Source: Luteimonas sp. 9C
GTDB taxonomy: Bacteria > Pseudomonadota > Gammaproteobacteria > Xanthomonadales > Xanthomonadaceae
Length of the DNA stretch: 64,000 nucleotides
Assembly (NCBI RefSeq): GCF_902506295.1
Contig: NZ_LR733312.1
Span: forward strand, 248,001-312,000
Direction of reading: 5' to 3'
This document shows, piece after piece, positions 9,154 to 18,865 of this stretch (position 1 is the first letter of the stretch; every line of letters starts with the position of its first letter). The notes beneath the pieces are model-generated. The model did not search any database and was not told the DNA's origin. It saw only the letters and a program-made list of their open reading frames with translations. Position numbers and translations under genes: made by a program.

Positions 9154-10998
9154 TCAGTCCGCGTCGAGCACCGTTTCCAGCACGGCGTCGCCGTAGCGTT
9201 CCAGCTTGCCGGCGCCAACGCCGCCGATGCCACCAAGCTGGCCGTGGCTGATCGGGCGCAGGCGTGCGATCTCGCGCAGCGTGGCGTCGTGGAAGATCAC
9301 GTAGGCGGGCACGTTCTGCTCGCGCGCCAGGCGTCCGCGCAGGGCACGCAGCGATTCGAACAGCGGCCGGTCGGCCGGTGCCAGATCGATGTCGGCGCCG
9401 GTCGCGGCGCGTGCGGTCCGCACGCGTTCCTTCGTGTTCGTCGGTTTGCGCAGCATCACCTGCGTCTCGCCCTTCAGCACGCCGCGACTGGCTTCGGTCA
9501 GTCGCAGGCCGCCGTAGCCTTCGGCATCGACGTCGAGCAGGCCCTGCGCGACGAGCTGGCGCAGCACGCTCTTCCACACCCGCGCATCGACGTCCGTGCC
9601 CACGCCGTAGGTGCTCAGCTGGTTGTGGCCGAACTGGCGGATGCGTTCGCTCTCGCTGCCGCGCAAGATGTCGATGATGTGCGCGGCGCCGAAGCGCTGG
9701 CCGCTGCGGTAGACGCAGCTCAGCGCCTTCTGCGCGGGCACGGTGGCATCCCACGCGTCGGGCGGGTCGAGGCAGTTGTCGCAATTGCCGCAGGGCTGGC
9801 CCGCGCCATTGGCCGCATAGTCCTCGCCGAAGTTCGCCAGCAGCACCTGGCGCCGGCAGCGCATCGTTTCGCAGTAGCCCACCAGCGCGTCGAGCTTGCG
9901 GTGCTCCAAGCGCTTGCGCTCGTCGCCCGAGTCCGACTGTTCGATCATCTGCCGCAGCAGCACCAGATCGCCGAGGCCGTAGCACATCCACGCATCGGCC
10001 GGCTCGCCGTCGCGGCCGCCGCGGCCGGTTTCCTGGTAATAGCCCTCGATCGATTTCGGCAGGTCGGTGTGCGCAACGAAGCGCACGTCCGGCTTGTCGA
10101 TGCCCATGCCGAACGCGATCGTCGCGACCACCACCACGCCGTCGCTGCGCAGGAAACGTCGCTGGTTCGCAGCGCGCAGGTCCGCATCCATGCCGGCGTG
10201 ATACGGAATCGCGTCGATGCCCTGGCCGGCGAGGTACTCGGCGGTCTCCTCGACCTTGCGCCGCGACAGGCAGTAGACGATGCCGGCGGCGCCACGGTGC
10301 GCCTGCACGAAGTCGAGCAACTGGCGTTTGGCGTTGTCCTTCTGCACCACGGTGTAGCGGATGTTGGGCCGGTCGAAGGAGCTGACGAAGCGGCGCGCGT
10401 CCTCCAGCTGCAGGCGCTCGGCGATCTCGCGCTGGGTCGGCGGATCGGCGGTCGCGGTCAGCGCGATGCGCGGCACGTGCGGCCAGCGCTCGTGCAGGAT
10501 CGTCAGCTCGCGGTACTCGCGGCGGAAATCGTGGCCCCACTGCGACACGCAGTGCGCCTCGTCGATCGCGAACAGCGCGAGCGGCGCGCGGTCGAGCAGC
10601 GACAGGAAGCGCGGCGTGAGCAGGCGTTCGGGCGCGACGTACAGCAGGTCGAGTTCCCCGGCGAGCAACTCGCGCTCCACCCGCTGCGCGGTCTCGCCGT
10701 CCAGCGTGGAATTGAGGTAGGCGGCGCGCACGCCCGACTGCAGGAGCGCGTCCACCTGGTCCTGCATCAGCGCGATCAGCGGCGAGACCACGATCGCCAC
10801 CCCGTCGCGCAGCAGGGCAGGCACCTGGAAGCACATCGACTTGCCGCCGCCGGTGGGCATCAGCACGAGCGCGTCGTGGCCCGCAGCCACGTGTTCGACG
10901 ATGGCGGCCTGTTCGCCGCGGAAGGCGGCATGGCCGAAGACGCGCTGCAGGACGCCGAGCGCGTCGCCGGCGGCGCCGGCAGGGGGAAGCGAAGACAT
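9154..10998 (-). CDS. recQ: ATP-dependent DNA helicase RecQ, 614 aa
   Basis: 3'-5' DNA helicase of recombination and replication-fork repair. All RecQ landmarks are visible: Walker A ([12 protein letters not shown], residues about 48-59), DEAH box followed by the aromatic-rich loop ([17 protein letters not shown], about 146-162), helicase motif VI ([14 protein letters not shown]), the zinc-binding cysteines (CRRQ...CGNCDNC), a winged-helix region and a C-terminal HRDC domain (about 540-614). Length matches the E. coli protein (about 610). I prefer the start at 10998 (MSSLPPAG) to the in-frame ATG at 11046, because the extra 16 residues ([16 protein letters not shown]) do not belong to the family core. 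It is divergent from the symporter gene at 11103. Confidence 0.96.
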   Translation of the reverse strand: MSSLPPAGAAGDALGVLQRVFGHAAFRGEQAAIVEHVAAGHDALVLMPTGGGKSMCFQVPALLRDGVAIVVSPLIALMQDQVDALLQSGVRAAYLNSTLDGETAQRVERELLAGELDLLYVAPERLLTPRFLSLLDRAPLALFAIDEAHCVSQWGHDFRREYRELTILHERWPHVPRIALTATADPPTQREIAERLQLEDARRFVSSFDRPNIRYTVVQKDNAKRQLLDFVQAHRGAAGIVYCLSRRKVEETAEYLAGQGIDAIPYHAGMDADLRAANQRRFLRSDGVVVVATIAFGMGIDKPDVRFVAHTDLPKSIEGYYQETGRGGRDGEPADAWMCYGLGDLVLLRQMIEQSDSGDERKRLEHRKLDALVGYCETMRCRRQVLLANFGEDYAANGAGQPCGNCDNCLDPPDAWDATVPAQKALSCVYRSGQRFGAAHIIDILRGSESERIRQFGHNQLSTYGVGTDVDARVWKSVLRQLVAQGLLDVDAEGYGGLRLTEASRGVLKGETQVMLRKPTNTKERVRTARAATGADIDLAPADRPLFESLRALRGRLAREQNVPAYVIFHDATLREIARLRPISHGQLGGIGGVGAGKLERYGDAVLETVLDAD

Positions 10999-11102
10999 GC
11001 GCCAAGGATACCGGCTGACGGTCGACAGGGGCGTCGCATCGGGCAACGGGGGATGCGCGGCGCTTTGCTAAGCTGCCTCACCTCTGCACAGGATCGTTCC
11101 CG

Positions 11103-12431
11103 ATGACCTCGACCCCCGGCGCTGGCGGCATGCCGCTGCATACCAAGATGCTCATCGGGTTCGTGCTCGGGACGGTGGCCGGCATCGTCGCCAATCTCTA
11201 TATCGGCGAAGCGGGTTGGCTCGACGCCCTGATCACCTACGTGACCGATCCGGTCGGCCAGATCTTCCTGCGCCTGCTGTTCATGCTGGTGATCCCGCTG
11301 GTGTTTTCCGCGCTGATCCTGGGCGTGGTCGAGATCGGTGATCCCGCGTCGCTGGGCCGCATCGGCGTGAAAACGCTGGTGTGGATCCTCGCGGTGACGT
11401 CGATCGCCGTCGTCATCGGTCTTGTTGCGGTGAACGTGCTGCAACCCGGCCGCGGCCTGTCGCCGGAGATCGGCCAGCAGTTGCTGGCGGACACCTCGCA
11501 GCGTGCCGGCGAGATCGCCAACGCACGCGAGGGCGTATCGGGCCTGCAGGTGCTGCTCAACATCGTGCCACGCAACCCGGTGGCGGCAGCCGCCGAGGGC
11601 GACCTGATCGCGGTGATGTTCTTCTCGCTGATGTTCGGCATCGCTGCGACGGTGATCCGCAGCGACGGCACGCGCAGCTTCGTGTCCGCAGTGCAGGGCG
11701 TCTACGACATCTGCCTGAAGCTGATCGGCTGGGTCATCGCGCTGGCGCCCTACGCGGTGGCCGCGCTGCTGTTTTCGATCACTGCCAAGCTCGGCGTCGA
11801 CGTGCTGATCCAGCTGGCGCGCTTCGTCGGCACCGTGCTGCTGGCGCTGGGCGTGCATTTCTTCATCGTCATTCCGATTCTGCTGCGGGTGTTCGGCGGC
11901 ATGGGCCCGCTGGCGTTCTTCCGCGGCGCGCAGCCGGCATTGCTGACTGCATTCTCGACCTCGTCATCCAGCGCGACGCTGCCGACCACCCTGAAGGTCA
12001 CCGAGGAGAACCTCGGTGTGCCGCGCCGGGTGGCGCGCTTCGTGTGCACGCTCGGCGCGACCGCCAACATGAACGGAACAGCGCTGTTCGAAGGCATCAC
12101 GGTGCTGTTCCTGGCGCAGTTCTTCGGTGTGGACCTGAGCATGGGGCAGCAGGTCATGATCCTGGTGCTGTGCATCTTCGGCTCGATCGGCGCGGCCGGC
12201 GTGCCGGGCGGGTCGTTGCCGGTCATCGCGATGATCCTGGTGATGTTCGGTATTCCGCCCGAAGGCATTGGCCTGATCCTGGGCGTCGACCGCCTGCTCG
12301 ACATGTGCCGCACCGTCGTCAATATCGGCGGCGACATGGCCGGCTCGGTCGTCATCGGCCGCAGCGAGCTACAGTACGAGAGCCGGGACGGAACCGACGC
12401 CACGGCAGTACCGGTCGACAGCCGCGGCTGA
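11103..12431 (+). CDS. dicarboxylate/amino acid:cation symporter (DAACS/SLC1 family), 442 aa
   Basis: Inner-membrane secondary transporter that uses a sodium or proton gradient to import C4-dicarboxylates or acidic amino acids. Family marks are the serine-rich loop (STSSSSATLPTT, about residues 286-297), the NMNGT segment (about 322) in place of the more usual NMDGT, and DRLLDMCRTVVNIGGDM (about 396-412), which holds the conserved Asp, Arg, Thr, Asn and Asp of the substrate/cation site. About eight hydrophobic helices plus two re-entrant loops fit the fold. The gene stands alone, 87 bases before transketolase. The substrate cannot be decided from sequence; glutamate/aspartate or dicarboxylate are the main options. 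Confidence 0.9.
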   Translation: MTSTPGAGGMPLHTKMLIGFVLGTVAGIVANLYIGEAGWLDALITYVTDPVGQIFLRLLFMLVIPLVFSALILGVVEIGDPASLGRIGVKTLVWILAVTSIAVVIGLVAVNVLQPGRGLSPEIGQQLLADTSQRAGEIANAREGVSGLQVLLNIVPRNPVAAAAEGDLIAVMFFSLMFGIAATVIRSDGTRSFVSAVQGVYDICLKLIGWVIALAPYAVAALLFSITAKLGVDVLIQLARFVGTVLLALGVHFFIVIPILLRVFGGMGPLAFFRGAQPALLTAFSTSSSSATLPTTLKVTEENLGVPRRVARFVCTLGATANMNGTALFEGITVLFLAQFFGVDLSMGQQVMILVLCIFGSIGAAGVPGGSLPVIAMILVMFGIPPEGIGLILGVDRLLDMCRTVVNIGGDMAGSVVIGRSELQYESRDGTDATAVPVDSRG

Positions 12432-12518
12432 CCGCGCGAGACGCGCCCGCCGGCAACGATCCGGCGGGCATGGGACAATCGTCGGCTCCCGTCCTCGCAG
12501 CTGCCTCCAGTCCAGTCC

Positions 12519-14507
12519 ATGACCCAGCCGACCCGTCGCGAACTCGCCAACGCCATCCGTTTCCTCGCCATCGACGCCGTCGATGCCGCCAAGTCCGGCC
12601 ATCCCGGCATGCCGATGGGCATGGCCGACATCGCCGAAGTGCTGTGGAACGACCATCTGAGCCACAACCCGGCGAACCCGCAGTGGTTCAACCGCGACCG
12701 CTTCGTGCTGTCGAACGGTCACGGCTCGATGCTGCATTACGCGCTGCTGCACCTGTCGGGTTATGACCTGCCGCTGGAAGAGCTGAAGAACTTCCGCCAG
12801 CTGCACAGCAAGACCGCCGGTCACCCCGAGCGCCACGAAACGCCCGGCGTGGAGACCACCACCGGTCCGCTGGGCCAGGGCTTCGCGAACGCGGTCGGTT
12901 TCGCGCTCGCCGAGCGTCTGCTCGCGCAGCGCTTCAACCGTCCCGAGTTCGCCGTCGTCGACCATCGCACCTGGGTGTTCATGGGCGACGGCTGCCTGAT
13001 GGAAGGCATCTCGCACGAGGCCGCGTCGCTCGCCGGCACGCTGGGCCTGGGCAAGCTGGTCGCGTTCTGGGACGACAACCGCATCTCGATCGACGGCAAT
13101 ACCGAGGGCTGGTTCACCGACGACACGCCGGCGCGTTTCGAGGCCTACGGCTGGCGCGTGATCCGCGACGTCGACGGCCACGATGCCGATGCGATCTCGC
13201 GTGCGATCGACGCCGCCACCGCGCAGGACGACAAGCCGGTGTTGGTGTGCTGCCGCACGACGATCGGCTTCGGTTCGCCCAACCGCGCCGGCAAGGAGTC
13301 CTCGCACGGCGCGCCGCTGGGCCAGGACGAATCCGACGCCACCCGCGCCGCGCTCGGCTGGGCCCACGGCCCGTTCGAGGTGCCGCAGGCGCTGCGTGAC
13401 GGCTGGCGCGCGGTCGAGGCCGGCCAGGTGCGCGAGTCGGAATGGAACCAGCAGTTCGATGCCTACCAGGCCAAGTACCCGGATCTCGCCGCCGAACTCG
13501 TGCGCCGCTCGCACGGCGACCTGCCGGACGGCTTCGTCGACGCGGCCGATGCGTTCATCGCCAAGCTGCAGGCAGACGGCCCGACGGTTGCCTCGCGCAA
13601 GGCCTCGCAGATGGCGATCGAAGCGTTCGCGCCGCTGTTGCCGGAAATCATCGGCGGCTCGGCCGACCTCGCGCATTCCAACCTGACCCTGTGGAAGGGC
13701 AGCACCTCCGCGGCCAGCACCGATGCCAACGCGAACTACGTCTATTACGGCGTGCGCGAGTTCGGCATGAGCGCGATCGCCAACGGCCTGGCGCTGCACG
13801 GCGGGTTCATTCCCTTCGACGCGACGTTCCTGGTCTTCAGCGATTACGCCCGCAACGCGGTGCGCATGAGCGCGCTGATCCCCGCGCACGCGATCCACGT
13901 CTACACGCACGATTCGATCGGTCTGGGCGAAGACGGCCCGACCCACCAGCCGGTCGAGCATCTCGCGTCCTTGCGCTACATCCCGAACAACGACGTGTGG
14001 CGTCCGTGCGACGCGGTCGAATCGGCGGTGGCGTGGAAGTGCGCGATCACCCGCCAGGACGGCCCGAGCTGCCTGGTGTTCTCGCGCCAGAACCTGCCGC
14101 ACCAGGCGCGCGACGCGGCGCAGGTCGCCGACATCGCGCGTGGCGGCTACGTGCTGAAGGATTCGGTCGGCACGCCGGAGATCATCCTGATCGCGACCGG
14201 TTCGGAGATCGGTCTGGCGACCCAGGCGGCCGAGCAGCTCGGCGACACGGTGCGCGTGGTGTCGATGCCCTCGACCGACGTGTTCGATCGCCAGGACGCG
14301 GCGTATCGCGAATCGGTGCTGCCGAACGCCGTGCGCAAGCGCGTCGCCATCGAAGCCGGCGTCACCCCGTTCTGGCGCGCCTATGTGGGTCTCGACGGCG
14401 CCGTGATCGGCATCGACAGCTTCGGCGCGTCCGCGCCGGCGGACAAGCTGTTCCAGCACTTCGGCATCACGGTCGAGAAGATCGTCGAAGCGGCGAAGGC
14501 GCTCTGA
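12519..14507 (+). CDS. tktA: transketolase, 662 aa
   Basis: Thiamine-diphosphate enzyme of the non-oxidative pentose phosphate pathway that moves two-carbon units between sugar phosphates. Residues about 156-190 hold the ThDP/metal motif ([13 protein letters not shown] ... [10 protein letters not shown]). The N-terminal [10 protein letters not shown] and [10 protein letters not shown] segments and the TTTGPLGQG loop are diagnostic. The pyrimidine domain has [11 protein letters not shown], and the substrate-binding [17 protein letters not shown] follows. Length equals that of E. coli TktA (663). A strong terminator follows, so it is probably a single-gene unit. Confidence 0.97.
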   Translation: MTQPTRRELANAIRFLAIDAVDAAKSGHPGMPMGMADIAEVLWNDHLSHNPANPQWFNRDRFVLSNGHGSMLHYALLHLSGYDLPLEELKNFRQLHSKTAGHPERHETPGVETTTGPLGQGFANAVGFALAERLLAQRFNRPEFAVVDHRTWVFMGDGCLMEGISHEAASLAGTLGLGKLVAFWDDNRISIDGNTEGWFTDDTPARFEAYGWRVIRDVDGHDADAISRAIDAATAQDDKPVLVCCRTTIGFGSPNRAGKESSHGAPLGQDESDATRAALGWAHGPFEVPQALRDGWRAVEAGQVRESEWNQQFDAYQAKYPDLAAELVRRSHGDLPDGFVDAADAFIAKLQADGPTVASRKASQMAIEAFAPLLPEIIGGSADLAHSNLTLWKGSTSAASTDANANYVYYGVREFGMSAIANGLALHGGFIPFDATFLVFSDYARNAVRMSALIPAHAIHVYTHDSIGLGEDGPTHQPVEHLASLRYIPNNDVWRPCDAVESAVAWKCAITRQDGPSCLVFSRQNLPHQARDAAQVADIARGGYVLKDSVGTPEIILIATGSEIGLATQAAEQLGDTVRVVSMPSTDVFDRQDAAYRESVLPNAVRKRVAIEAGVTPFWRAYVGLDGAVIGIDSFGASAPADKLFQHFGITVEKIVEAAKAL

Positions 14508-14536
14508 TCGCGACGCGCGATCTGCAGCAGTGAACG

Positions 14537-14562
14537 AAAAAGCCCGCGCAAGCGGGCTTTTT
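14537..14562 (+). terminator. Rho-independent terminator after transketolase
   Basis: Eleven-base perfect stem (AAAAAGCCCGC / GCGGGCTTTTT) with a GCAA loop, thirty bases after the tkt stop. The A-run and T-run flanks make it usable in both directions. Confidence 0.9.
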
Positions 14563-14579
14563 CTGTGGGCGATTCGTCG

Positions 14580-14745
14580 CGAGTCTGCGATATGCAGAGA
14601 CGTGGAAATTCAGAATCCGCGGATCGCGGCCCAAGCCCCTGTCCCTTTGGAAGAGGGGTCGGTGAGGACGAACGCTCGCGATGATCCGAAGTCCGAACCG
14701 CTTTCCGTATTGATGGGTGTCGCTACGCGCTACCCATCCTGCGAA
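14580..14745. repeat. xanthomonad-type intergenic repeat with two hairpins
   Basis: This non-coding stretch lies between tkt and bolA. It holds a pyrimidine/purine hairpin (CCCCT at 14636-14640 with AGGGG at 14654-14658) and a GATGGGT/ACCCATC inverted repeat (14712-14718 and 14732-14738) around a TCGC core. Read on the minus strand, part of it encodes VARSDTHQYGK, a string I know from many spurious small ORFs in Xanthomonas, Stenotrophomonas and Lysobacter annotations, the mark of a dispersed repeat. I see no real gene here. Confidence 0.6.
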
Positions 14746-14753
14746 GCCGCGCG

Positions 14754-15071
14754 TCACCCCACCGGCGTGTCGTGCTTGCTGCCGCCGCGGCAATGCGGCG
14801 AATCGGGCACCTGCACTTCGGCCGCCCACTCGTCGGGCGTGAACGTGTGCAGCGCCAGCGCATGGATCTGCTGCATCTGCGGACCGAGCGCGCGATACAC
14901 CGCCTGGTGCCGTTGCAGCGCACGCTTGCCGTCGAACGCCGCGCTGACCACGACCGCCTTGTAGTGCGTTTCCAGCCCGCGGCTGTGCATGTGGCTCTCG
15001 TCCTCGACCTCGAGGTGGGTGGGCTGCAATCCGGCGAGGGCATCGCGGAGCTGGTCGGCGCGGGTGGTCAT
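14754..15071 (-). CDS. bolA: BolA family protein, 105 aa
   Basis: Small class II KH-fold protein that works with monothiol glutaredoxins in iron-sulfur cluster handling and, in E. coli, in stress morphology. The residues VEDESHMHSRGLETHYKAVV and RHQAVYRALG, the HALALHTFTPDEW block and the SPHCRGG tail line up with E. coli BolA, which is also 105 residues long. The invariant His of HALALHTFT is present. Start at 15071 (MTTRADQL); an upstream in-frame ATG at 15116 would add residues with no family support. It lies 62 bases downstream of the CoA-transferase-family gene on the same strand. Confidence 0.92.
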   Translation of the reverse strand: MTTRADQLRDALAGLQPTHLEVEDESHMHSRGLETHYKAVVVSAAFDGKRALQRHQAVYRALGPQMQQIHALALHTFTPDEWAAEVQVPDSPHCRGGSKHDTPVG

Positions 15072-15133
15072 TGCGGGTCCTGCACGGGTGTGTCGAACGA
15101 AATGGAGGCGCGGCACGCGATCGCAACCGCGAC

Positions 15134-17122
15134 TCAGGTAGCGGACGTCGGTGCGATCACATCCTGGGGCGCGCTGGGGCGCTCAGTGCGGCGCAGGCCG
15201 AGTGACACCAGCCGCGCCATCAGGTGTTCGTTGAGGCCGCTCGGCGCCTGCAACTGCATGCGCGCGAGCGCGGGCGTGTCGTCGCCGATGCCTGCGCGCA
15301 GCGCATCGAACACCGTCGCGAGCTTGCCCCGGCGCGTCGCGGTGCGCGTGCGCAACCAGGCCAGGGCGCGCAGCAGGCGCTGTTCGACGACGTCGAAATC
15401 GCTGCCCAGCGGGTAGTCGGGCAGGCTGCCGTCGGCGCGCAGCGGCGCCAGCGCCTGGCGCAGTGTGTCCGGCGTGTTGCGCTGCCAGGGTGCGGGCACC
15501 ACGAAACGCGCATCGAGCTTGCCGGCCGCCTGCGCACGCGCCACCAGCCCCGCCTGATGCGGGGCTTCCGCAATGCGCGCCATCGCGCGCGTGCAGTCCT
15601 CGTCGGTCGCGCCGCGGATGTCGGCGATGCCGTACTCGGTGATGTAGACATCACGCAGGTGGCGCGGAATGGTGGTGTGGCCATAGTTCCAGCGGATGTT
15701 CGCCTCGCGTCCGCCACCGGCATCGCGCGCGGCGCGCAGCAGCAGCACCGAGCGCGCGTCGGGCAGCGCATGGCCCATCGCGACGAAGTTGTACTGGCCG
15801 CCGACACCGGACACCACGCGGCCGTCCTCCAGACCGTCGGACACCGCCGCGCCCAGCGCGGTCGCCATCATGCAGCTGTTGAAGAAACGCGCGTCGCGGC
15901 GCTGCAGTCGCTCCAGCCCTTCGTCGAGACCGTAGAGTTCGTTGACCTCGCCGACGCGCTTCATGCCGATGCCGCGCCGGGTCTCGTCGTCGAGGCCGCG
16001 CAGCCAGGCATAGAAATCCGGCGAGCCGAGATAGAACGCGCCGTGCAGGAATTCGCCGTTGCGTTCGAGCAGATCGAGATCGAGCGCACTCGCGGTGCCG
16101 TCGTTGACCCGCCGCATCAGGCTGGCCTTGTCGACGACGCGGCGCTTGATCACGCCCACTTCGACCAGACGCTTGAAGCCCTCGTTGATCATCTCGCTGC
16201 AGCCGTAGAGGCCGGTGTCGAACGGATCGAGTCCGCCGACGGCCTGCACCGTGCGGTGGCTGGCGAGATCGGGATCGAGCGCATGCAGCACGCGCCGGTA
16301 GGCGGCGTTGTCGGTGTGGCGCAGCGCCAGCGCATGGCACAGCGCATCGGCCAGCGCGCCGATGCCGATCTGCAGCGTGCCACCGTCGCGCACCAGCGTG
16401 CTGGCGTAGAAGCCGATCGCGTAGTCGGCATCCGACACCGGCTGGCGCGGCAGCCCGAACAGGCGCGGCCAGGGTGGCGGCGGTGCGATCACGACATCGA
16501 AGAACGCCGCGTCCACCGCCGCGGTGCCGTCGAGCCACGGCAGCGCGGGGTCGATTTCGCCCACGACCAGTGGCCGCGGATGACCGGCCGCAACGAGTGC
16601 ATCGATCGCATCGAACGTCAGGTCGGTGTTTGACGACAGCGAGAAGCGCGAGCCGTCGTCGTTGGCCGCCACCTTCTGCACCAGCACGTTGACGCCACGG
16701 TCGGCGAGTGCGCGGGCGACGTGCGTGTAGTTGAGGCTGGCATAGCGGCGTTGCGCTTGGTGCGAGCCGAGCATCGCGCCCGACTGCATGTAGAACTCCT
16801 CGACCTCCACGTGCGGCGGCAGCGCATTGCGGCGCAGCGCGTCTACGTACTTCAGGCGCACGAAGTCCTCGCCGAAGTGCCGGTTCGCGAACGGTCCGAT
16901 GAAGCGGCCCTCGAGATCGTCGCCGGCCGATGGCGGGTCCAGCGAGAGCGCGGTGTAGAGCGTGAACGGCCGCGTCGGATCGGCGATCGCCAGATCGAAC
17001 AGCGCGTTGAGCAGCCGGTGCGGCTTGCCGATGCCGAGCGGTGCCCCGACGTGCAGCGCGCCGGGGACCTGGGCGCGCAGATGGACGGCCGCCGCCGCCA
17101 CGTCATCGAGATAGACAGTCAT
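15134..17122 (-). CDS. acetyl-CoA hydrolase/transferase family protein, 662 aa
   Basis: Member of the family that contains acetyl-CoA hydrolases and acetate/succinate CoA-transferases. The C-terminal half has the family hallmarks: GCSEMINEGF, with a Glu at the place of the catalytic glutamate that forms the CoA thioester, SGVGGQYNFVAMGHALPDA, and VYITEYGIADIRG. The protein is longer than the usual 430-500 residues, with extra length after the CoA-transferase core (about residues 560-662). Family members of this size are often annotated only as hydrolase/transferase. The substrate is unknown. It lies between bolA and the cation-efflux gene, nine bases from the latter, so they may share a transcript. 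Confidence 0.8.
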   Translation of the reverse strand: MTVYLDDVAAAAVHLRAQVPGALHVGAPLGIGKPHRLLNALFDLAIADPTRPFTLYTALSLDPPSAGDDLEGRFIGPFANRHFGEDFVRLKYVDALRRNALPPHVEVEEFYMQSGAMLGSHQAQRRYASLNYTHVARALADRGVNVLVQKVAANDDGSRFSLSSNTDLTFDAIDALVAAGHPRPLVVGEIDPALPWLDGTAAVDAAFFDVVIAPPPPWPRLFGLPRQPVSDADYAIGFYASTLVRDGGTLQIGIGALADALCHALALRHTDNAAYRRVLHALDPDLASHRTVQAVGGLDPFDTGLYGCSEMINEGFKRLVEVGVIKRRVVDKASLMRRVNDGTASALDLDLLERNGEFLHGAFYLGSPDFYAWLRGLDDETRRGIGMKRVGEVNELYGLDEGLERLQRRDARFFNSCMMATALGAAVSDGLEDGRVVSGVGGQYNFVAMGHALPDARSVLLLRAARDAGGGREANIRWNYGHTTIPRHLRDVYITEYGIADIRGATDEDCTRAMARIAEAPHQAGLVARAQAAGKLDARFVVPAPWQRNTPDTLRQALAPLRADGSLPDYPLGSDFDVVEQRLLRALAWLRTRTATRRGKLATVFDALRAGIGDDTPALARMQLQAPSGLNEHLMARLVSLGLRRTERPSAPQDVIAPTSAT

Positions 17123-17131
17123 CCGGCAAGC

Positions 17132-18127
17132 CTACCCGCGCGACGATGAAGTGTCCCCGTCCGGCGCATCGGCGCCATCGGGCACCACATGGACCTCGTC
17201 GATGCGCCAGTGCACCGCGCGCGCGGTCTCGCGGATCGCCTGCGCGGCCGCAGCGGTGAGCGCCCCCGCGCGGGGCGTCGCGTACACCACGCCCGACAGG
17301 CGCAGACCCTCCTCGTGGAACCGCACCCGGCAGGCCGCGACGTCCGGATGGCGGGAGACCGCCTCCACTACCTGGTCCGGCAGCGTGTCGTGGTCGCTGC
17401 GGTCCACCCGCTGGGGCCGGGCGTCGTGCAGATCGCGCACCGCGTTGCGCAGGTTGCGTACGCCATCGCGCAGCACCTCGAACGCGATGAAGACCGCCGC
17501 GGCCGCGTCCGCCCACCACAGCCCGAATCCGATGCCCAGCACGCCGACGATGCCGGCCACCGCTGTCATCCAGTCCGCCTTGTTCATGTCGGCGTCGGTG
17601 TGCAGCGGCTTGGAGTCGAGCGCGCGTGCGAGCTTGAGCTTCATGCGGCCCAGAATCACCGGCGGCACGCAGGACACCGCGAGCGCCGCGATCATCACCC
17701 AGCCCTGCCACACCACGGCATCGCCGATCGCGATCGACCCCACCACCGGATGCGTGCGCGTCGCCAGGACGTGCAGGCCGTCGACGACCAGCAGCAGGCC
17801 GACCGCGGTCAGGGCCACGGACGATGCGAGGAACGTGATGTCGAAGGCGCGCTCGCGTCCGTCGACGTATGTCGCGTCGACGCCGCGGGTGCGGAAGCGC
17901 AGCGCGATCAGGAACGCGATCGGCGGCAGCAGGCTGAGCACGTCCTCGACCAGCGCGGTCAGCATCGCCTGCGAGCCGCCCATCGTCAGGAACATCATCA
18001 CGGTGATCGCGCCGAGCAGCGCGATCGACCACCAGCACAGGCGCGCCGCCCGCTGCAGATCACGCAGCTGGGCCGCGCCGAGCGGACGCGGTCTGCGCCG
18101 GACGGGTGTCGCGCGGGCCTCGCTCAT
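17132..18127 (-). CDS. cation diffusion facilitator (CDF) family transporter, 331 aa
   Basis: Inner-membrane divalent-metal/proton antiporter, probably exporting Zn, Fe or Mn. The start at 18127 (MSEARATP) overlaps the upstream stop as ATGA. Helices are visible at about residues 32-55, 65-80, 100-122, 133-155 and 185-225. The second metal half-site is HTDADMNKAD, in the place of the usual HxxxD of helix V. The first is ALVEDVLSLL in the place of the usual HS..D of helix II, so one ligand set is atypical. The C-terminal cytoplasmic domain (VVEAVSRHPDVAACRVRFHEEG) is the ferredoxin-like fold of the family. Confidence 0.82.
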   Translation of the reverse strand: MSEARATPVRRRPRPLGAAQLRDLQRAARLCWWSIALLGAITVMMFLTMGGSQAMLTALVEDVLSLLPPIAFLIALRFRTRGVDATYVDGRERAFDITFLASSVALTAVGLLLVVDGLHVLATRTHPVVGSIAIGDAVVWQGWVMIAALAVSCVPPVILGRMKLKLARALDSKPLHTDADMNKADWMTAVAGIVGVLGIGFGLWWADAAAAVFIAFEVLRDGVRNLRNAVRDLHDARPQRVDRSDHDTLPDQVVEAVSRHPDVAACRVRFHEEGLRLSGVVYATPRAGALTAAAAQAIRETARAVHWRIDEVHVVPDGADAPDGDTSSSRG

Positions 18128-18585
18128 CGCGTGACCCCGCGCTGCGCATGCAGCCAGCGGTCGACGGTGAGGTGCCAGGCGTTCTCGCCCGGCGGCAGTG
18201 CGAGCCGTCGACGGGACGGACGGTCGTGCGCGTCGGGCAGCCTGTAGTCGCGCGACCAGCCGACCTCCGCCCAGGGCGACTGCGGCGAATGCCCGCCGGC
18301 CACCATGTGCAGTCGATGCGCGAGAAGATCCTCCATCAGCGCGTCGTGGCCCCCGACCACCCATTCGACGCGCAGCCCGCGCGCGGCGGCGAACCGTGCG
18401 ATCAGGTCGACTTCCGCACCGCCCGGCGCCTCGCCGTCGCGCACCTGCACGTACGGCGGATCGTGGCTCAGGCCGACCCGCATGGCTGCCTGCGCGCGGG
18501 CGCTGCTGTCGTGGGCGTCGCGCGGATACGGGCCGCATGCGGCCAAGCACAGGCACAGCAGCAGGAGAAGCAGGGATTTCGGCAT
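18124..18585 (-). CDS. one-lobe solute-binding (SBP family 3-like) lipoprotein, 153 aa
   Basis: The N-terminus is a lipoprotein signal with lipobox LAAC (Cys17). Residues about 33-110 (MRVGLSHDPPYVQ ... GGAEVDLIARFAAARGLRVEWVVG ... LLAHRLHMVAGG) match lobe I of amino-acid-type periplasmic binding proteins (SBP_bac_3). The protein then passes straight to a tail (ALPPGENAWHLTVDRWL) that looks like the last helix of such proteins. The second lobe of about 100 residues is therefore missing, and no frameshift is obvious. It overlaps the CDF gene by four bases, so the two are probably co-translated. A sensor or metal/solute-capture role for the exporter is a guess. Confidence 0.7.
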   Translation of the reverse strand: MPKSLLLLLLCLCLAACGPYPRDAHDSSARAQAAMRVGLSHDPPYVQVRDGEAPGGAEVDLIARFAAARGLRVEWVVGGHDALMEDLLAHRLHMVAGGHSPQSPWAEVGWSRDYRLPDAHDRPSRRRLALPPGENAWHLTVDRWLHAQRGVTR

Positions 18586-18865
18586 GAGGCCTTATCGGGG
18601 ATCCGCGATGAAGGCGGAGTCACTTCCGGCCGGGCGTGCGCGGCTGGCACGCCGACCGCGCCGGAGGTCCCGAAACGCCTCGCGCCGCCGGGAACGGTCG
18701 ACGTCCGCATCGCGACACCGTCGTGCGCGCAGCGGACTGCAGCACGCCCGGTCTGCGAAGCGCAGTGCGCCCGCTCGGGTGCAATCGCAGCGCCGGGGGG
18801 GCAGGGTGCGATCCGCAGCCCGACGCCGATGGCTCCCGGTGCGTCGCAACCGCCATTGCGGCGGC
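18586..18865. other. intergenic region without a recognisable gene
   Basis: This 280-base gap lies between the binding-lipoprotein gene and modC, both leftward. It is as G+C-rich as coding DNA, but none of its short open frames has a plausible product. It must hold the promoter of the lipoprotein-CDF pair. I see no clear hairpin with a T-run. Confidence 0.4.

Noticed and set aside
9244-11106. A 620-codon plus-strand frame over recQ
   Set aside because: It is antisense to a fully convincing RecQ and has no recognisable motifs.
11103-12431. NMNGT instead of NMDGT in the symporter as a loss-of-function change
   Set aside because: I recall the Asn form in other bacterial members, and every other site residue is intact, so it is more likely normal subfamily variation.
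18586-18865. Short open frames between the binding lipoprotein and modC
   Set aside because: All give Arg-rich low-complexity peptides without motif, signal or ribosome-binding site.
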